Shown here piece by piece: positions 35,258 to 43,993 of a stretch of DNA of 64,000 nucleotides; the first letter of the stretch is position 1, and every line of letters begins with the position of its first letter. The DNA is taken from positions 1-64,000 of the forward strand of contig QHSU01000063.1 of assembly GCA_003220535.1 (NCBI GenBank), written 5' to 3'. This stretch comes from Candidatus Rokuibacteriota bacterium (lineage in GTDB: Bacteria > Methylomirabilota > Methylomirabilia > Rokubacteriales > CSP1-6). A program made the position numbers and the translations under genes. The notes beneath the pieces are model-generated. The model saw only the letters and a program-made list of their open reading frames with translations, ran no database searches and was not told where the DNA came from.

Positions 35258-36028
35258 CTACTTCCCGGCGGGGAGCGGAGCCGCCTGGACGAGGAAGTCG
35301 GCGAGGATCGCCGTGTAGGTCTCGCGCCACTCGGTGCGCGCGACCTTGGGAAGCTCGATGTGCAGCGCCCGCTGCGGGAGCCTGAGGATGCCGTCGCGCT
35401 TGGCGCCCGACGCGGCGTACCGCAGGGTGTCCGCCGGCTCGACGAGGATCTCGAGACGTGGCGCCTCGCGGTTCACGCGGAGGTGCGCGTCACGGATCAA
35501 CTCGAGGAGCGCGCGCAATCTGAAGGCTTCCTCACGGTCGATCCCCACGGTCGCGATCTCGATCCGGTTCGTCGCATCGCGATGGTTGTTGCCGTGGATC
35601 TCGGCGTAGAAGGCCAGCGGGCCCCGAGCGACCTCGCGAACCCGTCGCTCGTAGGCCTCGTACACGTGCCGGGCGATGTCGGAGACGACCTCGTCGGATG
35701 GCGGCTGCCCTGGCGTGCCTTCGAGCGGCCGGTTGACCTGGTAACGCCGGCCGGCGCCCTCGCGCGTGTCGGGCTCGAGGTTGAAGCCGGTAGCGATGAC
35801 CACGCCGAACCCGGTACGCCGGGCCAACTCGGCGACGATGTCGCCGGTCCGCGCGTCCGAGGTGCCGTGGGGTGCCGCGATCACGATGCCGCGCGTTCCC
35901 GTCCGGCCCGAGATCCGCCCCGGCACGCCATCGATCTCGCGGAAGCTCGTTTCGGAGGCGCAGCCGGCCACGACGAGGGGTCCGATCGCCAAGCTAATCG
36001 CCCACCAGAATCGCCTGCGCGAGCGCAT
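35258..36028 (-). CDS. Lipoprotein, N-formylglutamate-amidohydrolase-like
   Basis: 256 aa with a lipobox V-V-A-G-C (Cys23). The mature part has A-P-H-G-T-S-D, F-Y-A-E-I-H-G-N-N and L-H-I-E-L-P-K in the order of the HutG-like N-formylglutamate amidohydrolase / zinc peptidase fold, with His and Glu metal ligands. Its 5' end overlaps acpS by 35 bases. A periplasmic amidase is likely; substrate unknown. Confidence 0.7.
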   Translation of the reverse strand: MRSRRRFWWAISLAIGPLVVAGCASETSFREIDGVPGRISGRTGTRGIVIAAPHGTSDARTGDIVAELARRTGFGVVIATGFNLEPDTREGAGRRYQVNRPLEGTPGQPPSDEVVSDIARHVYEAYERRVREVARGPLAFYAEIHGNNHRDATNRIEIATVGIDREEAFRLRALLELIRDAHLRVNREAPRLEILVEPADTLRYAASGAKRDGILRLPQRALHIELPKVARTEWRETYTAILADFLVQAAPLPAGK

Positions 36029-36377
36029 ATTCCCCTTCGTGGGTCAGCGAGAGCAGCATGTGGCTCCCGCCCCTCGTCAAGCCGATCTCCCTGGATTTCC
36101 CCGACAGGACGAGCGTCGGCGCCTGGGTGCGCTCCCGGCGCACCTCGAGCTCGCGCCAGCGTACGCCCAGCTGTAGCCCGGTCCCCAGCGCCTTGAGCCC
36201 CGCCTCTTTGGCGGCGAAGCGCGCCGCGAAGTGCGGCACGGGATCGCGCCGCGCGCGACAGTAGGCGATCTCGTGCTCGGTGAACACCCGGTCCACGAAG
36301 CGCTCCTGCCAGCGATCGATCAGCGTGCGCATGCGCGGGATGCTGACCAGGTCGACGCCGACACCCGTGATTTTCAC
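35994..36377 (-). CDS. acpS: Holo-[acyl-carrier-protein] synthase
   Basis: 127 aa. The Mg-binding Asp lies in G-V-G-V-D-L-V and the second signature is R-F-A-A-K-E-A-G-L-K-A-L-G-T-G. Transfers phosphopantetheine from CoA to ACP serine. Starts in an ATGA overlap with glmM. Probably also activates the ACP of the ketosynthase operon 8 kb away. Confidence 0.95.
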   Translation of the reverse strand: MKITGVGVDLVSIPRMRTLIDRWQERFVDRVFTEHEIAYCRARRDPVPHFAARFAAKEAGLKALGTGLQLGVRWRELEVRRERTQAPTLVLSGKSREIGLTRGGSHMLLSLTHEGEYALAQAILVGD

Positions 36378-37726
36378 GCGTCGCCGATCTGCGCGCGGAT
36401 GAGCCCGGCGAGATCGTCGGCCATCGCCCGGATACGGACGGAGTCCGCGCCCTCGATCATGACGCGGGCCAGCGACTCGGTGCCGGAGTACCGGATCAGG
36501 ATGCGCCCGCGGCCGCTCATCTCCTGCTCGAAAGCGCCCACGCGCTCACCGACCCCCCTGATGGAGTCGATCGGCGGCTTGGACCGGACGGGCACGTTGA
36601 CGAGCACCTGGGGAAACTTGCGGAGGCAGGTCGCCAGCGCGGCCAGCGGCTCGCCGGTCTCGGCCGCGACGCTGAGCAGGGCCAGCGCCGAGAGAATACC
36701 GTCTCCGGCGGGCGAGTGGTCGAGGAAGAGGAGGTGGCCGGACTGCTCGCCACCGAGGTTGGCGCCGAGCCGCTGCATTTCCTCGAAGACGTAGCGATCC
36801 CCGACCTGTGTCTTCACAACGCGGATCCCCGCGGCCTCGAGCGTCTGATCCAGCCCGAGGTTGGCCATGACCGTGGTGACCACGAGGTTCTGCTTCAGCC
36901 GCTGGCGCGACGCCAGGTGGCGACCTGCGATCGCGAGCGCGTAGTCTCCATCGCGGATCTCGCCCCTGTCGTCGATCGAGATGAGCCGATCGCCGTCGCC
37001 GTCGAACGCGAACCCGATCGACGCGCGGCTGGCGCGAACCTTGCGCTGGAGCGTTTCGGGATAGAGCGCGCCGCACCCCGCGTTGATGTTCGTGCCGTCG
37101 GGCCGGGCACCGATCGTGAGCACCCGAGCGCCGAGACGCCGGAACACACGCGGCGCGACGCGATAAGTCGCGCCGTGGGCGCAGTCGAGGGCGACGGTGA
37201 GCCCGCCCAGCTCGAGCGGGAAACAGCCGCAGAGGAAGTCCACGTAGGTCGCCTCGGCGCGGTCGTAGTTCACGAGCTCGCCGATCTGCGCGCCGCGGGC
37301 GCGAGGCGCCCGGTCCGGCGCCCCGAGCCGCTGCTCGATCTCGGCCTCCCACGTGTCCGGGAACTTGGTGCCTTCGGACGAGAAGAGCTTGATGCCGTTG
37401 TCCTCGAACTGATTGTGCGAGGCGCTGAGCACGATGCCCCCGTGGGCCTCGAGGCGACGCGTGAGCAGCGCAATGCCGGGCGTGGGTAGCTCGCCGACCG
37501 AGTAACAGTCGGCGCCCGCGGACAGGACACCGGCGATCAGGGCCGCCTCGAGGAGGGGGCCCGACCGACGCGTGTCGCGTCCGATCACGAGCCGTGCCCG
37601 GTCGACGCCGTGGTCGACCTGGAGCGTCGCAACGAGCTGGCGGCCGACGCGGAAGGCGAGGTCCGGGGTGAGTGGCTCTTCGTTCGCTACACCCCGGATC
37701 CCGTCGGTGCCGAACAGGCGCGTCAT
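36374..37726 (-). CDS. glmM: Phosphoglucosamine mutase
   Basis: 450 aa. N-terminal F-G-T-D-G-I-R-G, phosphoserine Ser103 in S-A-S-H-N, metal loop D-G-D-G-D-R, sugar-binding G-G-E-Q-S-G-H and the C-terminal phosphate loop R-Y-S-G-T-E. Converts GlcN-6-P to GlcN-1-P for peptidoglycan and lipid A. Follows folP by 46 bases. Confidence 0.97.
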   Translation of the reverse strand: MTRLFGTDGIRGVANEEPLTPDLAFRVGRQLVATLQVDHGVDRARLVIGRDTRRSGPLLEAALIAGVLSAGADCYSVGELPTPGIALLTRRLEAHGGIVLSASHNQFEDNGIKLFSSEGTKFPDTWEAEIEQRLGAPDRAPRARGAQIGELVNYDRAEATYVDFLCGCFPLELGGLTVALDCAHGATYRVAPRVFRRLGARVLTIGARPDGTNINAGCGALYPETLQRKVRASRASIGFAFDGDGDRLISIDDRGEIRDGDYALAIAGRHLASRQRLKQNLVVTTVMANLGLDQTLEAAGIRVVKTQVGDRYVFEEMQRLGANLGGEQSGHLLFLDHSPAGDGILSALALLSVAAETGEPLAALATCLRKFPQVLVNVPVRSKPPIDSIRGVGERVGAFEQEMSGRGRILIRYSGTESLARVMIEGADSVRIRAMADDLAGLIRAQIGDA

Positions 37727-37772
37727 CGGATGATCGCGGGCTTCGTCGCCGCTGCGGGTCGCATTCCGACCA

Positions 37773-38678
37773 TTATAGGGCGCGGGAGGCCTCCCGGATG
37801 CGCTCGGCGACGCGGACCACCTCGAGCGTCTCGGCTACGTCGTGGGCACGGATCAGCGCCGCGCCGTTCCACACCGCAATCGTGGTCGCGGCCAGGGAGC
37901 CCGCGAGCCTCTCATCGGGTCGCTGCCGGCCCGTGATCGCCCCGAGAAAAGACTTTCGTGACACACCGATGCAGAGCGGACGCCCGAGGGCCCCGAGCGC
38001 GCCCAGGCCCGCCAGGACCCTCACGTCCCACTCGTCCCAGGCAACCGCCTCGTTCCTGAAAAAGCCGATCCCCGGGTCGAGCACGACGCGCTCGTCTGGT
38101 ATCCCGGCCGCCCGAGTCCGCCGGAGCCCGCCCGCCAGCAGATCCCTCACGACCCCCACAGGATCCAGGGTGGTGGAGCCTGCGTCGGGGTCGGGGTCGG
38201 GCCCTCGCGGTGCCCGCGAGGGCCCGACCCCGACCCCCTCCGGGGACGCCATGAGAATGAGGCCGACGCGGCGGTCGCTAACGAGAGCCGCGACCTCAGG
38301 ATCACGGAGGCCCGAGACGTCGTTGATGATCCGCGCGCCGGCGTCGAGCGCGGCGCGGGCGGGGCCCGGACGGGTCGTGTCGGCTGAGATCGGCACGGGC
38401 ACCTTGGACGCCAGCAGATCGATCGCCCGCACGAGCCGCTCCCGCTCGGCCTCATCGCTGATCCCAGTCTCGAGGTAGGGCGCCGTCGATCGGGCGCCAA
38501 CGTCGATCAGCGCGGCGCCCGCCTCCACCATCGCGAGCGCGGCGACGAGCAGATCCTCCCCCGTCGTGTGGACGGAGCCGGCGTGGAAGGACTCGGGGCT
38601 AACGTTGAGCGCGCCTACGACGGCCACCGGGAGGCCGTGACCGAGGGAAACGCCGCCGAGGATGGCTCGATGGGCCAA
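37773..38678 (-). CDS. folP: Dihydropteroate synthase family protein with in-frame palindrome
   Basis: 301 aa TIM barrel. Recognised by G-A-L-N-V-S-P-E-S-F, I-D-V-G-A-R-S-T-A-P, S-A-D-T-T-R, I-N-D-V-S-G-L and D-P-G-I-G-F. After V-G-L-I-L-M, where the family has H-M-x-G, it carries about 25 residues rich in Gly, Pro, Arg and Asp, encoded by a 51-base perfect hairpin. The rest of the barrel resumes in frame. Start TTG 38678. Condenses pterin pyrophosphate with p-aminobenzoate. Activity with the altered loop is uncertain. Confidence 0.87.
   Translation of the reverse strand: MAHRAILGGVSLGHGLPVAVVGALNVSPESFHAGSVHTTGEDLLVAALAMVEAGAALIDVGARSTAPYLETGISDEAERERLVRAIDLLASKVPVPISADTTRPGPARAALDAGARIINDVSGLRDPEVAALVSDRRVGLILMASPEGVGVGPSRAPRGPDPDPDAGSTTLDPVGVVRDLLAGGLRRTRAAGIPDERVVLDPGIGFFRNEAVAWDEWDVRVLAGLGALGALGRPLCIGVSRKSFLGAITGRQRPDERLAGSLAATTIAVWNGAALIRAHDVAETLEVVRVAERIREASRAL
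38187..38237. repeat. Perfect palindrome inside folP
   Basis: 24-bp arms (38187-38210 and 38214-38237) separated by TGC. The left arm starts GGGGTCGGGGTCGGGCCC and is perfectly complementary to the right. It keeps the reading frame open. Looks like a palindromic element that inserted into a coding gene. Confidence 0.9.
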
Positions 38679-38694
38679 ATCGAGCCGCGAGCCG

Positions 38695-40512
38695 TTACGC
38701 GGGTGCGCCGGCTTCCTGGAAGGGGCGGGCGCGCAGGATGCGGGCGATCTCCTCGCCGTCGAGGGTCTCCCGCTCGAGCAGGGCGCGCGCCAGGGCGTGA
38801 AGCTTCTCGATGTTCTCGTCGAGGATCTGCTTGGCGCGGCTCGCGCATTCCATCACGATCCGCTTGATCTCGGAATCGATGAGGAGGGCCGTGTCCTCGC
38901 TGTAGTCCTTCTGACGCGCGACCTCGCGACCGAGGAAGATGTGCTCCTCGTTCTTCCCGAAGGTCAGGGGACCAAGCTTTTCCGACATGCCCCACTCGCA
39001 GATCATCTTGCGGGCCATCTCGGTCGCCTTCTCCAGATCGTCGCCCGCGCCGGTGGTCTGCTGGTTGAGAACGACCTCTTCGGCGGCCCGCCCGCCGAGC
39101 AGGATCGTGATGCGATTGATCAGATATTCCTTCGAGTAGTTGTACTTGTCGTCGACCGGGAGCTGCTGCGTCAGGCCGAGGGCGCGGCCGCGCGGGATGA
39201 TCGTCACCTTGTGGACCGGGTCGGTGCCCGGCAGCACGTCGGCCACCAACGTGTGGCCCGCTTCGTGATACGCGATCGTCCGCTTCTCGGCGTCGCTGAT
39301 GATCATCGAGCGCCGCTCGACGCCCATCAGGACCTTGTCCTTGGCGCTCTCGAAGTCGGACATCTCGACGAGCTTCTTGTTCTGGCGCGCCGCCAGCAAG
39401 GCCGCCTCGTTCACGAGGTTCGCCAGATCCGCGCCCGAGAACCCCGGCGTCCCTCGCGCCAGGACCTTGAGCTCGACGTTGGGCGCCAGCGGGATCCGAC
39501 GAGCATGGACGCGCAGAATCTCCTCGCGCCCCTTGACGTCGGGCCTGGGCACGACGACCTGGCGGTCGAACCGTCCGGGCCTCAGCAACGCCGGGTCGAG
39601 AACGTCGGGCCGGTTGGTGGCGGCGATGAGGATGACGCCCTCGTTCGTCTCGAATCCGTCCATCTCGACGAGGAGCTGGTTGAGGGTCTGCTCCCGCTCG
39701 TCGTGGCCGCCTCCGAGCCCGGCGCCGCGATGGCGCCCGACGGCGTCGATCTCATCCATGAAGATGATGCAGGGCGCGTGCTTCTTGCCCTGCTCGAACA
39801 GGTCGCGCACGCGCGAGGCGCCGACGCCCACGAACATCTCCACGAAGTCGGAGCCGGAGATCGAGAAGAACGGCACGTTCGCCTCACCGGCGATCGCCTT
39901 CGCGAGCAACGTCTTGCCCGTGCCGGGCGGCCCGACCAGGAGCACGCCCTTGGGGATCTTGCCGCCGAGCTTCTGGAACTTCTGCGGATCCTTCAAGAAA
40001 TCGATGATCTCGCGCAGCTCTTCCTTGGCCTCGTCCACACCGGCGACGTCCTGGAACGTCACCTTGTTCTGTTTCTCCGAGATGAGCCGCGCCCGCGCCT
40101 TGCCGAACGACAGGGCCTTCGCGCCGCCCCCCTGCATCTGCCGCATGAAGAAGACCCAGACGCCGATGAAGAGCAGCATCGGCACCCACTGCAGGAAGAT
40201 CGCGTACCAGGGGTTCGAGTCCGGCGGCTTCACCGCGATGCGGACGCCGCGGTCCTTCAGGGTCTTGATGAGATCCGGGTACTCGACGATGTACGTGCGT
40301 TGGGTCTGCGCCGAGTCCTTGAGCGAGTACGTGACGAGGTTGCCACGGATGACGACCGACTCGACGCGGCCCTGATCGACGGCCTTGAGGAATTCCGAGA
40401 AGTTCGGCTGCTCCTGGCCGCCCTGCTGCGCGCCTTGAAAGACCGTGAACAGGAGGATGACGATGAGGCCGATCACCATCCAGAGCGCGAGGTTCTTGTA
40501 GACCTGGTTCAT
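38695..40512 (-). CDS. ftsH: ATP-dependent zinc metalloprotease FtsH
   Basis: 605 aa. Two transmembrane helices (about 7-24 and 107-123) flank a periplasmic domain, then AAA ATPase (Walker A G-P-P-G-T-G-K-T at 194-201, Walker B I-I-F-M-D-E-I-D, arginine-finger R-P-G-R-F-D-R) and the protease with H-E-A-G-H at 416-420. Degrades unassembled or damaged membrane proteins and sets LpxC levels. Adjacent hpt is the usual neighbour. Confidence 0.98.
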   Translation of the reverse strand: MNQVYKNLALWMVIGLIVILLFTVFQGAQQGGQEQPNFSEFLKAVDQGRVESVVIRGNLVTYSLKDSAQTQRTYIVEYPDLIKTLKDRGVRIAVKPPDSNPWYAIFLQWVPMLLFIGVWVFFMRQMQGGGAKALSFGKARARLISEKQNKVTFQDVAGVDEAKEELREIIDFLKDPQKFQKLGGKIPKGVLLVGPPGTGKTLLAKAIAGEANVPFFSISGSDFVEMFVGVGASRVRDLFEQGKKHAPCIIFMDEIDAVGRHRGAGLGGGHDEREQTLNQLLVEMDGFETNEGVILIAATNRPDVLDPALLRPGRFDRQVVVPRPDVKGREEILRVHARRIPLAPNVELKVLARGTPGFSGADLANLVNEAALLAARQNKKLVEMSDFESAKDKVLMGVERRSMIISDAEKRTIAYHEAGHTLVADVLPGTDPVHKVTIIPRGRALGLTQQLPVDDKYNYSKEYLINRITILLGGRAAEEVVLNQQTTGAGDDLEKATEMARKMICEWGMSEKLGPLTFGKNEEHIFLGREVARQKDYSEDTALLIDSEIKRIVMECASRAKQILDENIEKLHALARALLERETLDGEEIARILRARPFQEAGAPA

Positions 40513-40557
40513 GACCGCCCGGCCATTATAGCACCGGCTCGAACGCGGACACGGTGG

Positions 40558-41088
40558 TCAGATCCCGTCGAGCGCCGCGACGTGGGGCAGGTTGCGGTAG
40601 AGGCCGTCGTAGTCGAGGCCGTACCCGACCACGAAGACGTTCGGGATCGTGAACCCGACGTAGTCGAGGGTGACCTCCGTCTCGCGACGACCGGTCTTGT
40701 CGAGAAGGACGCACGTGCGCAGGCTCTGAGGACGGCGCGCCTCGAGCGTACGTTTCAACGCGGCCAGGGTGAGGCCGGTGTCGATGATGTCGTCGACGAT
40801 GAGCACGTGGCGGCCCGTGATGTCGATGCTGAGGTCGGCGACGATCCGCACCGTGCCCGAGGAGCTGGTTCCCGCCCCGTAGCTCGACGCGCGGAGAAAA
40901 TCGACGGTGAGATCGATCGGCAGCCCGCGCATGAGGTCGGCGACGAACGGCACCGCGCCCTGGAGAATGCCGACCAGCACGGGATTCGTCCCGGCGTAGT
41001 CGCGGGTGATCGCGCGGCCGAGCTCCGCGACGCGCGCCCTGATCTCCTCTTCGGCGACGAGCACACGCCCCGGCCTGGGAGCCGCCAT
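40558..41088 (-). CDS. hpt: Hypoxanthine phosphoribosyltransferase
   Basis: 176 aa. PRPP-binding loop V-L-I-V-D-D-I-I-D-T-G-L-T-L and the purine-end F-x-V-G-Y-G-L-D-Y-D-G-L-Y-R-N-L-P signature. Salvages hypoxanthine and guanine. One base separates it from the SPOR gene; tilS, often adjacent to hpt and ftsH, is not here. Confidence 0.96.
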   Translation of the reverse strand: MAAPRPGRVLVAEEEIRARVAELGRAITRDYAGTNPVLVGILQGAVPFVADLMRGLPIDLTVDFLRASSYGAGTSSSGTVRIVADLSIDITGRHVLIVDDIIDTGLTLAALKRTLEARRPQSLRTCVLLDKTGRRETEVTLDYVGFTIPNVFVVGYGLDYDGLYRNLPHVAALDGI

Positions 41089-41089
41089 C

Positions 41090-41704
41090 TCACCGGGTCG
41101 TGACGAATGCCGAGAGCGACCGCTCGCGGCCGATCCGGTCGGCGACCTCCTGGGCCGCTTCCCGCGTGGCGAAGGAGCCGACGCGCACGCGGAACCTGAC
41201 AGCGGCGGGCGTGTCCAGCTGGAGGACGTACGCCTCGTGGCCCGCGGCCGCGAGCCGCGTGCGCAGGGCCTCCGCCGGCTCCCTTGCCTTGTACGCGCCG
41301 ACCTGGACGGTGAACGCGGACTGGCTCGGCGTCGGGCCGGGAACCTCGGTCGCCACGACGCGGTCGGCCTTCGGCCACGCGTCGGGCCGATCGCTCTTCT
41401 CGCCGCGCGCGGGCTTCGACGGCTTGGCCGGTGGCGGCGCGGTCAGGGGCGCGGTCAAATCCTGGTAGAAGGTCAGCGTCGGAGTGGGCTCGGCCGGGCG
41501 CGCGGTCCGGTCTCCCCCTCGCGCCGGCGCCGTTTCCTTCGCTGGCTTCGCCGCCGTCACGCTCGGCGAGGACCGCGTCCCGGGCCAGAAGCGCCCGGCC
41601 ATGACGCCGAGCATGAACGTGCCGCCGAGCACCGCGAGGCAGCCAACGAGGAAGAGAACCGAGGCCAACCGGCTTGGCTCGCGCCGCGCGCGCCCCGAGC
41701 GCAA
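41090..41704 (-). CDS. SPOR-domain membrane protein
   Basis: 204 aa: a short basic cytoplasmic start, one transmembrane helix (about 14-34), a Pro/Ala/Thr-rich linker, and a C-terminal SPOR domain (about 128-204; F-T-V-Q-V-G-A-Y and R-V-R-V-G-S-F). SPOR domains bind denuded glycan at the division septum. No ATG is available; TTG 41704, two bases past the argS stop, is the best start. Confidence 0.82.
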   Translation of the reverse strand: MRSGRARREPSRLASVLFLVGCLAVLGGTFMLGVMAGRFWPGTRSSPSVTAAKPAKETAPARGGDRTARPAEPTPTLTFYQDLTAPLTAPPPAKPSKPARGEKSDRPDAWPKADRVVATEVPGPTPSQSAFTVQVGAYKAREPAEALRTRLAAAGHEAYVLQLDTPAAVRFRVRVGSFATREAAQEVADRIGRERSLSAFVTTR

Positions 41705-41706
41705 GG

Positions 41707-43368
41707 CTACATGCTCTCCGGCGCGCTCACGCCCAGGAGATCGAGGCCGTTGCGGATCACGGTGCCCACGGCCGCGCAGAGCGCCAGGCGCGCGTGCATG
41801 AGGCGGCGGTCGTCCTGGATGACCCGGTGGTTCTTGTACCAGGCATGGAACTCGGCCGCCAACTGCTGCAGCCAATAGGCGACGCGGTGGGGCTCGAGCG
41901 CCCGGGTCGCCCCCTTGACGAGCTCCGGGAACTGCAGGAGCAGCTTGATGAGCGCCAGATCCGCGGGCTCCACGAGCGGGCTCGTGTCGACGTCGGCCAG
42001 AAGAGGCGCGGCGATCCCCTGCTCCGTCGCCTGGCGGAAGATCGAGCGAATGCGCGCGTGCGCGTACTGCACGTAGTAGACGGGGTTGTCGTTCGACTGG
42101 CGCGTCGCGACCGCGAGGTCGAACTCGAGCGGGCTGTCGTGACGGCGCGTGAGGAACGTGAACCGGGCGGCGTCGCGGCCGACCTCCTCGAGCAATTCCT
42201 CCATGAGCACGAACTCGCCCCGTCGCTTGGACATCCGCACGGGCTGCCCGTCGCGCAGCAGCGTGACGAGCTGGACGATCAGGACCTCGAACGCCTCGGG
42301 CGGGTGGCCGAGCGCCTGCATCGCCGCGCGGATCCGCGCCACGTACCCGTGATGATCGGGGCCGAGCAGGTTGATCAGTCGATCGGCCGCCGCGAACTTC
42401 ACGTGATGGTGATAGGCGACGTCCACCGCGAAATAGGTCGGCTCGCCGTTCGAGCGTCTGAGCACGCGGTCCTTGTCGTCGCCGGCCTCTTCCCCCTCGG
42501 ACGAGCGGAACCAGAGGGCGCCGTCCTGCTCGTAGCTGAGGCCACGCGACGCGAACTCCTCCAGCACCTTCTCCGGCAGGCGTTTGTCACGGACGTCGCG
42601 CTGCTCGGACGTCCAGACGTCGAACTCGACGGCGTAGTCGCGCAGGATCCGGCGCTGCGCGTCGATCATCCGCGCGACCGCATAGCGCCCGAAATGCTCG
42701 ATCCGCTCGCGCTCGGAGGCGCCGTTGATGAGGCGCCCGCCCTCGTTGCGGTACGCCTTCGCGAGATCGACGAGGTACTCGCCGGGATAGCCATTCTCGG
42801 GGAGCGCGGCCGGCTCGCCGAACTCCTGCTTCACGCGTGCCTCGAACGAGCGCGCGAGCGCCTCGAACTGATTGCCCGCGTCGTTGACGTAGAACTCGGT
42901 CGTGACGTGGGCGCCTTGCGACCGGAGCAGCCGTGCGAGGGCGTCGCCCACCGCGGCTGCGCGCGCGTTGACGATGACCAGCGGGCCGGTCGGGTTCGCC
43001 GAGACGAACTCCACGCGGATGCGGCGGCCCGCCTGGCTCTCACCGCGCCCGTACGCGGCGCCCGCGGCGAGAATCTCTCGTAGCGCGACGGCGCACCAGG
43101 TCGGCGCCAGGAACACGTTGATGAATCCTGGGCCCGCGACCTCGAGACGCTCGACCTCGGGCATCGGCGGGAAGTTCTTCACGACGAGCTCGGCGATCTG
43201 CCTGGGCGGACGTTTCGCGGCTCGCGCCAGGACCATGGGAACATTGGTCGCGTAGTCGCCGTGCTCGGCCTGGCGCGGAATCTCCCACGCGCACTCCTCG
43301 GGCTCGGGCAGCCCCGCCTTCGCGAGCGCCGCCCGCACCCCTTTCGCCAACCGATCGGTCAGTTGCAC
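41707..43368 (-). CDS. argS: Arginyl-tRNA synthetase, HIGH motif altered
   Basis: 553 aa from GTG 43368. N-terminal additional domain (E-H-G-D-Y-A-T-N-V-P), class I core E-F-V-S-A-N-P-T-G-P-L, editing-free insert with Y-H-x-H, M-S-K-R in the KMSKS position, and DALR anticodon-binding domain (Y-V-Q-Y-A-H-A-R; L-A-L-C-A-A-V). Where ArgS normally has H-V-G-H after G-P-L, this protein has V-I-V-N (residues 131-134), then A-R. Length and all other blocks are normal, so it is probably the only functional ArgS of a divergent subgroup; another copy elsewhere cannot be excluded. Confidence 0.9.
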   Translation of the reverse strand: MQLTDRLAKGVRAALAKAGLPEPEECAWEIPRQAEHGDYATNVPMVLARAAKRPPRQIAELVVKNFPPMPEVERLEVAGPGFINVFLAPTWCAVALREILAAGAAYGRGESQAGRRIRVEFVSANPTGPLVIVNARAAAVGDALARLLRSQGAHVTTEFYVNDAGNQFEALARSFEARVKQEFGEPAALPENGYPGEYLVDLAKAYRNEGGRLINGASERERIEHFGRYAVARMIDAQRRILRDYAVEFDVWTSEQRDVRDKRLPEKVLEEFASRGLSYEQDGALWFRSSEGEEAGDDKDRVLRRSNGEPTYFAVDVAYHHHVKFAAADRLINLLGPDHHGYVARIRAAMQALGHPPEAFEVLIVQLVTLLRDGQPVRMSKRRGEFVLMEELLEEVGRDAARFTFLTRRHDSPLEFDLAVATRQSNDNPVYYVQYAHARIRSIFRQATEQGIAAPLLADVDTSPLVEPADLALIKLLLQFPELVKGATRALEPHRVAYWLQQLAAEFHAWYKNHRVIQDDRRLMHARLALCAAVGTVIRNGLDLLGVSAPESM

Positions 43369-43993
43369 CTTCGCATCAGGGTACCTGCGTACCGCTGCGT
43401 CATGACGAAGAAAAATGGCCGCGCGAGGCGCGGCACGCCCCGGGGCTGGGGACCCCGGCGTGCGAGACGAGCGAAAGAGAGAACGGTGCGAGCGCAGGAC
43501 GTCGGGGGCCTGGGGTTGTGCGAGACACAATGAGGCCTGGAGCCGACGATCCAAAATGAGTGGCGACCGAGAGCGAGATGAGCTCCGCCGCGCGAACCGA
43601 GCGACGAAGAAGACTGACGAGCCGGAGTGTGACCGGAGCCGCCACCCGACCCCGAGCGAGCGTGCGAGCGCCTCTGACGAGCCGAGCGGCGACGTCGGCT
43701 GCGCGATCGTTTGCACTCGCCGACGACGAGTCGCGACGATCCTGGCGCTCCCGAGACGTGGACCTATGAGAGCGCCGGAGCACACGACGACGCTCTCTGG
43801 TGGCCAATCAGGTTCGGCGGTCCCGGGTCCTGCTCATTCAAACTCTCATTGTTCGAGATGTAAAGCCCCGTCAACACTCTCTAAAGAACTCGGACCAATG
43901 GACACCAGGACATGGGAACGTCAGCCCCATCGTATTCGGCGCGAGCCGAGCGGGCTTGGCAAGACGGTGGGCGCCGTGTTGCGATGGGAATCC
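43369..43993. other. 625-bp gene-free region upstream of a TonB receptor
   Basis: Contains a hairpin-like repeat (43431-43471: CGGCACGCCCCGGGG then CCCCGGCGTGCGAGACGAG) and an AT-richer stretch around 43835-43900, where a promoter for the receptor is likely. Open frames cross it but have no codon bias or recognisable protein. No cobalamin riboswitch seen here. Confidence 0.55.

Noticed and set aside
43369..43800. In-frame upstream extension of argS (139 codons)
   Set aside because: No similarity to the ArgS N-terminal domain, rich in Arg and Ser; GTG 43368 gives the family length.
43415..43993. In-frame extension upstream of the TonB receptor (193 codons)
   Set aside because: Low-complexity, charged, before a clean signal peptide at 43994; not a receptor domain.
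43369..43993. Cobalamin riboswitch before the 43994 TonB receptor
   Set aside because: No B12 box or GCCACTG core found; this receptor is probably for another ligand.
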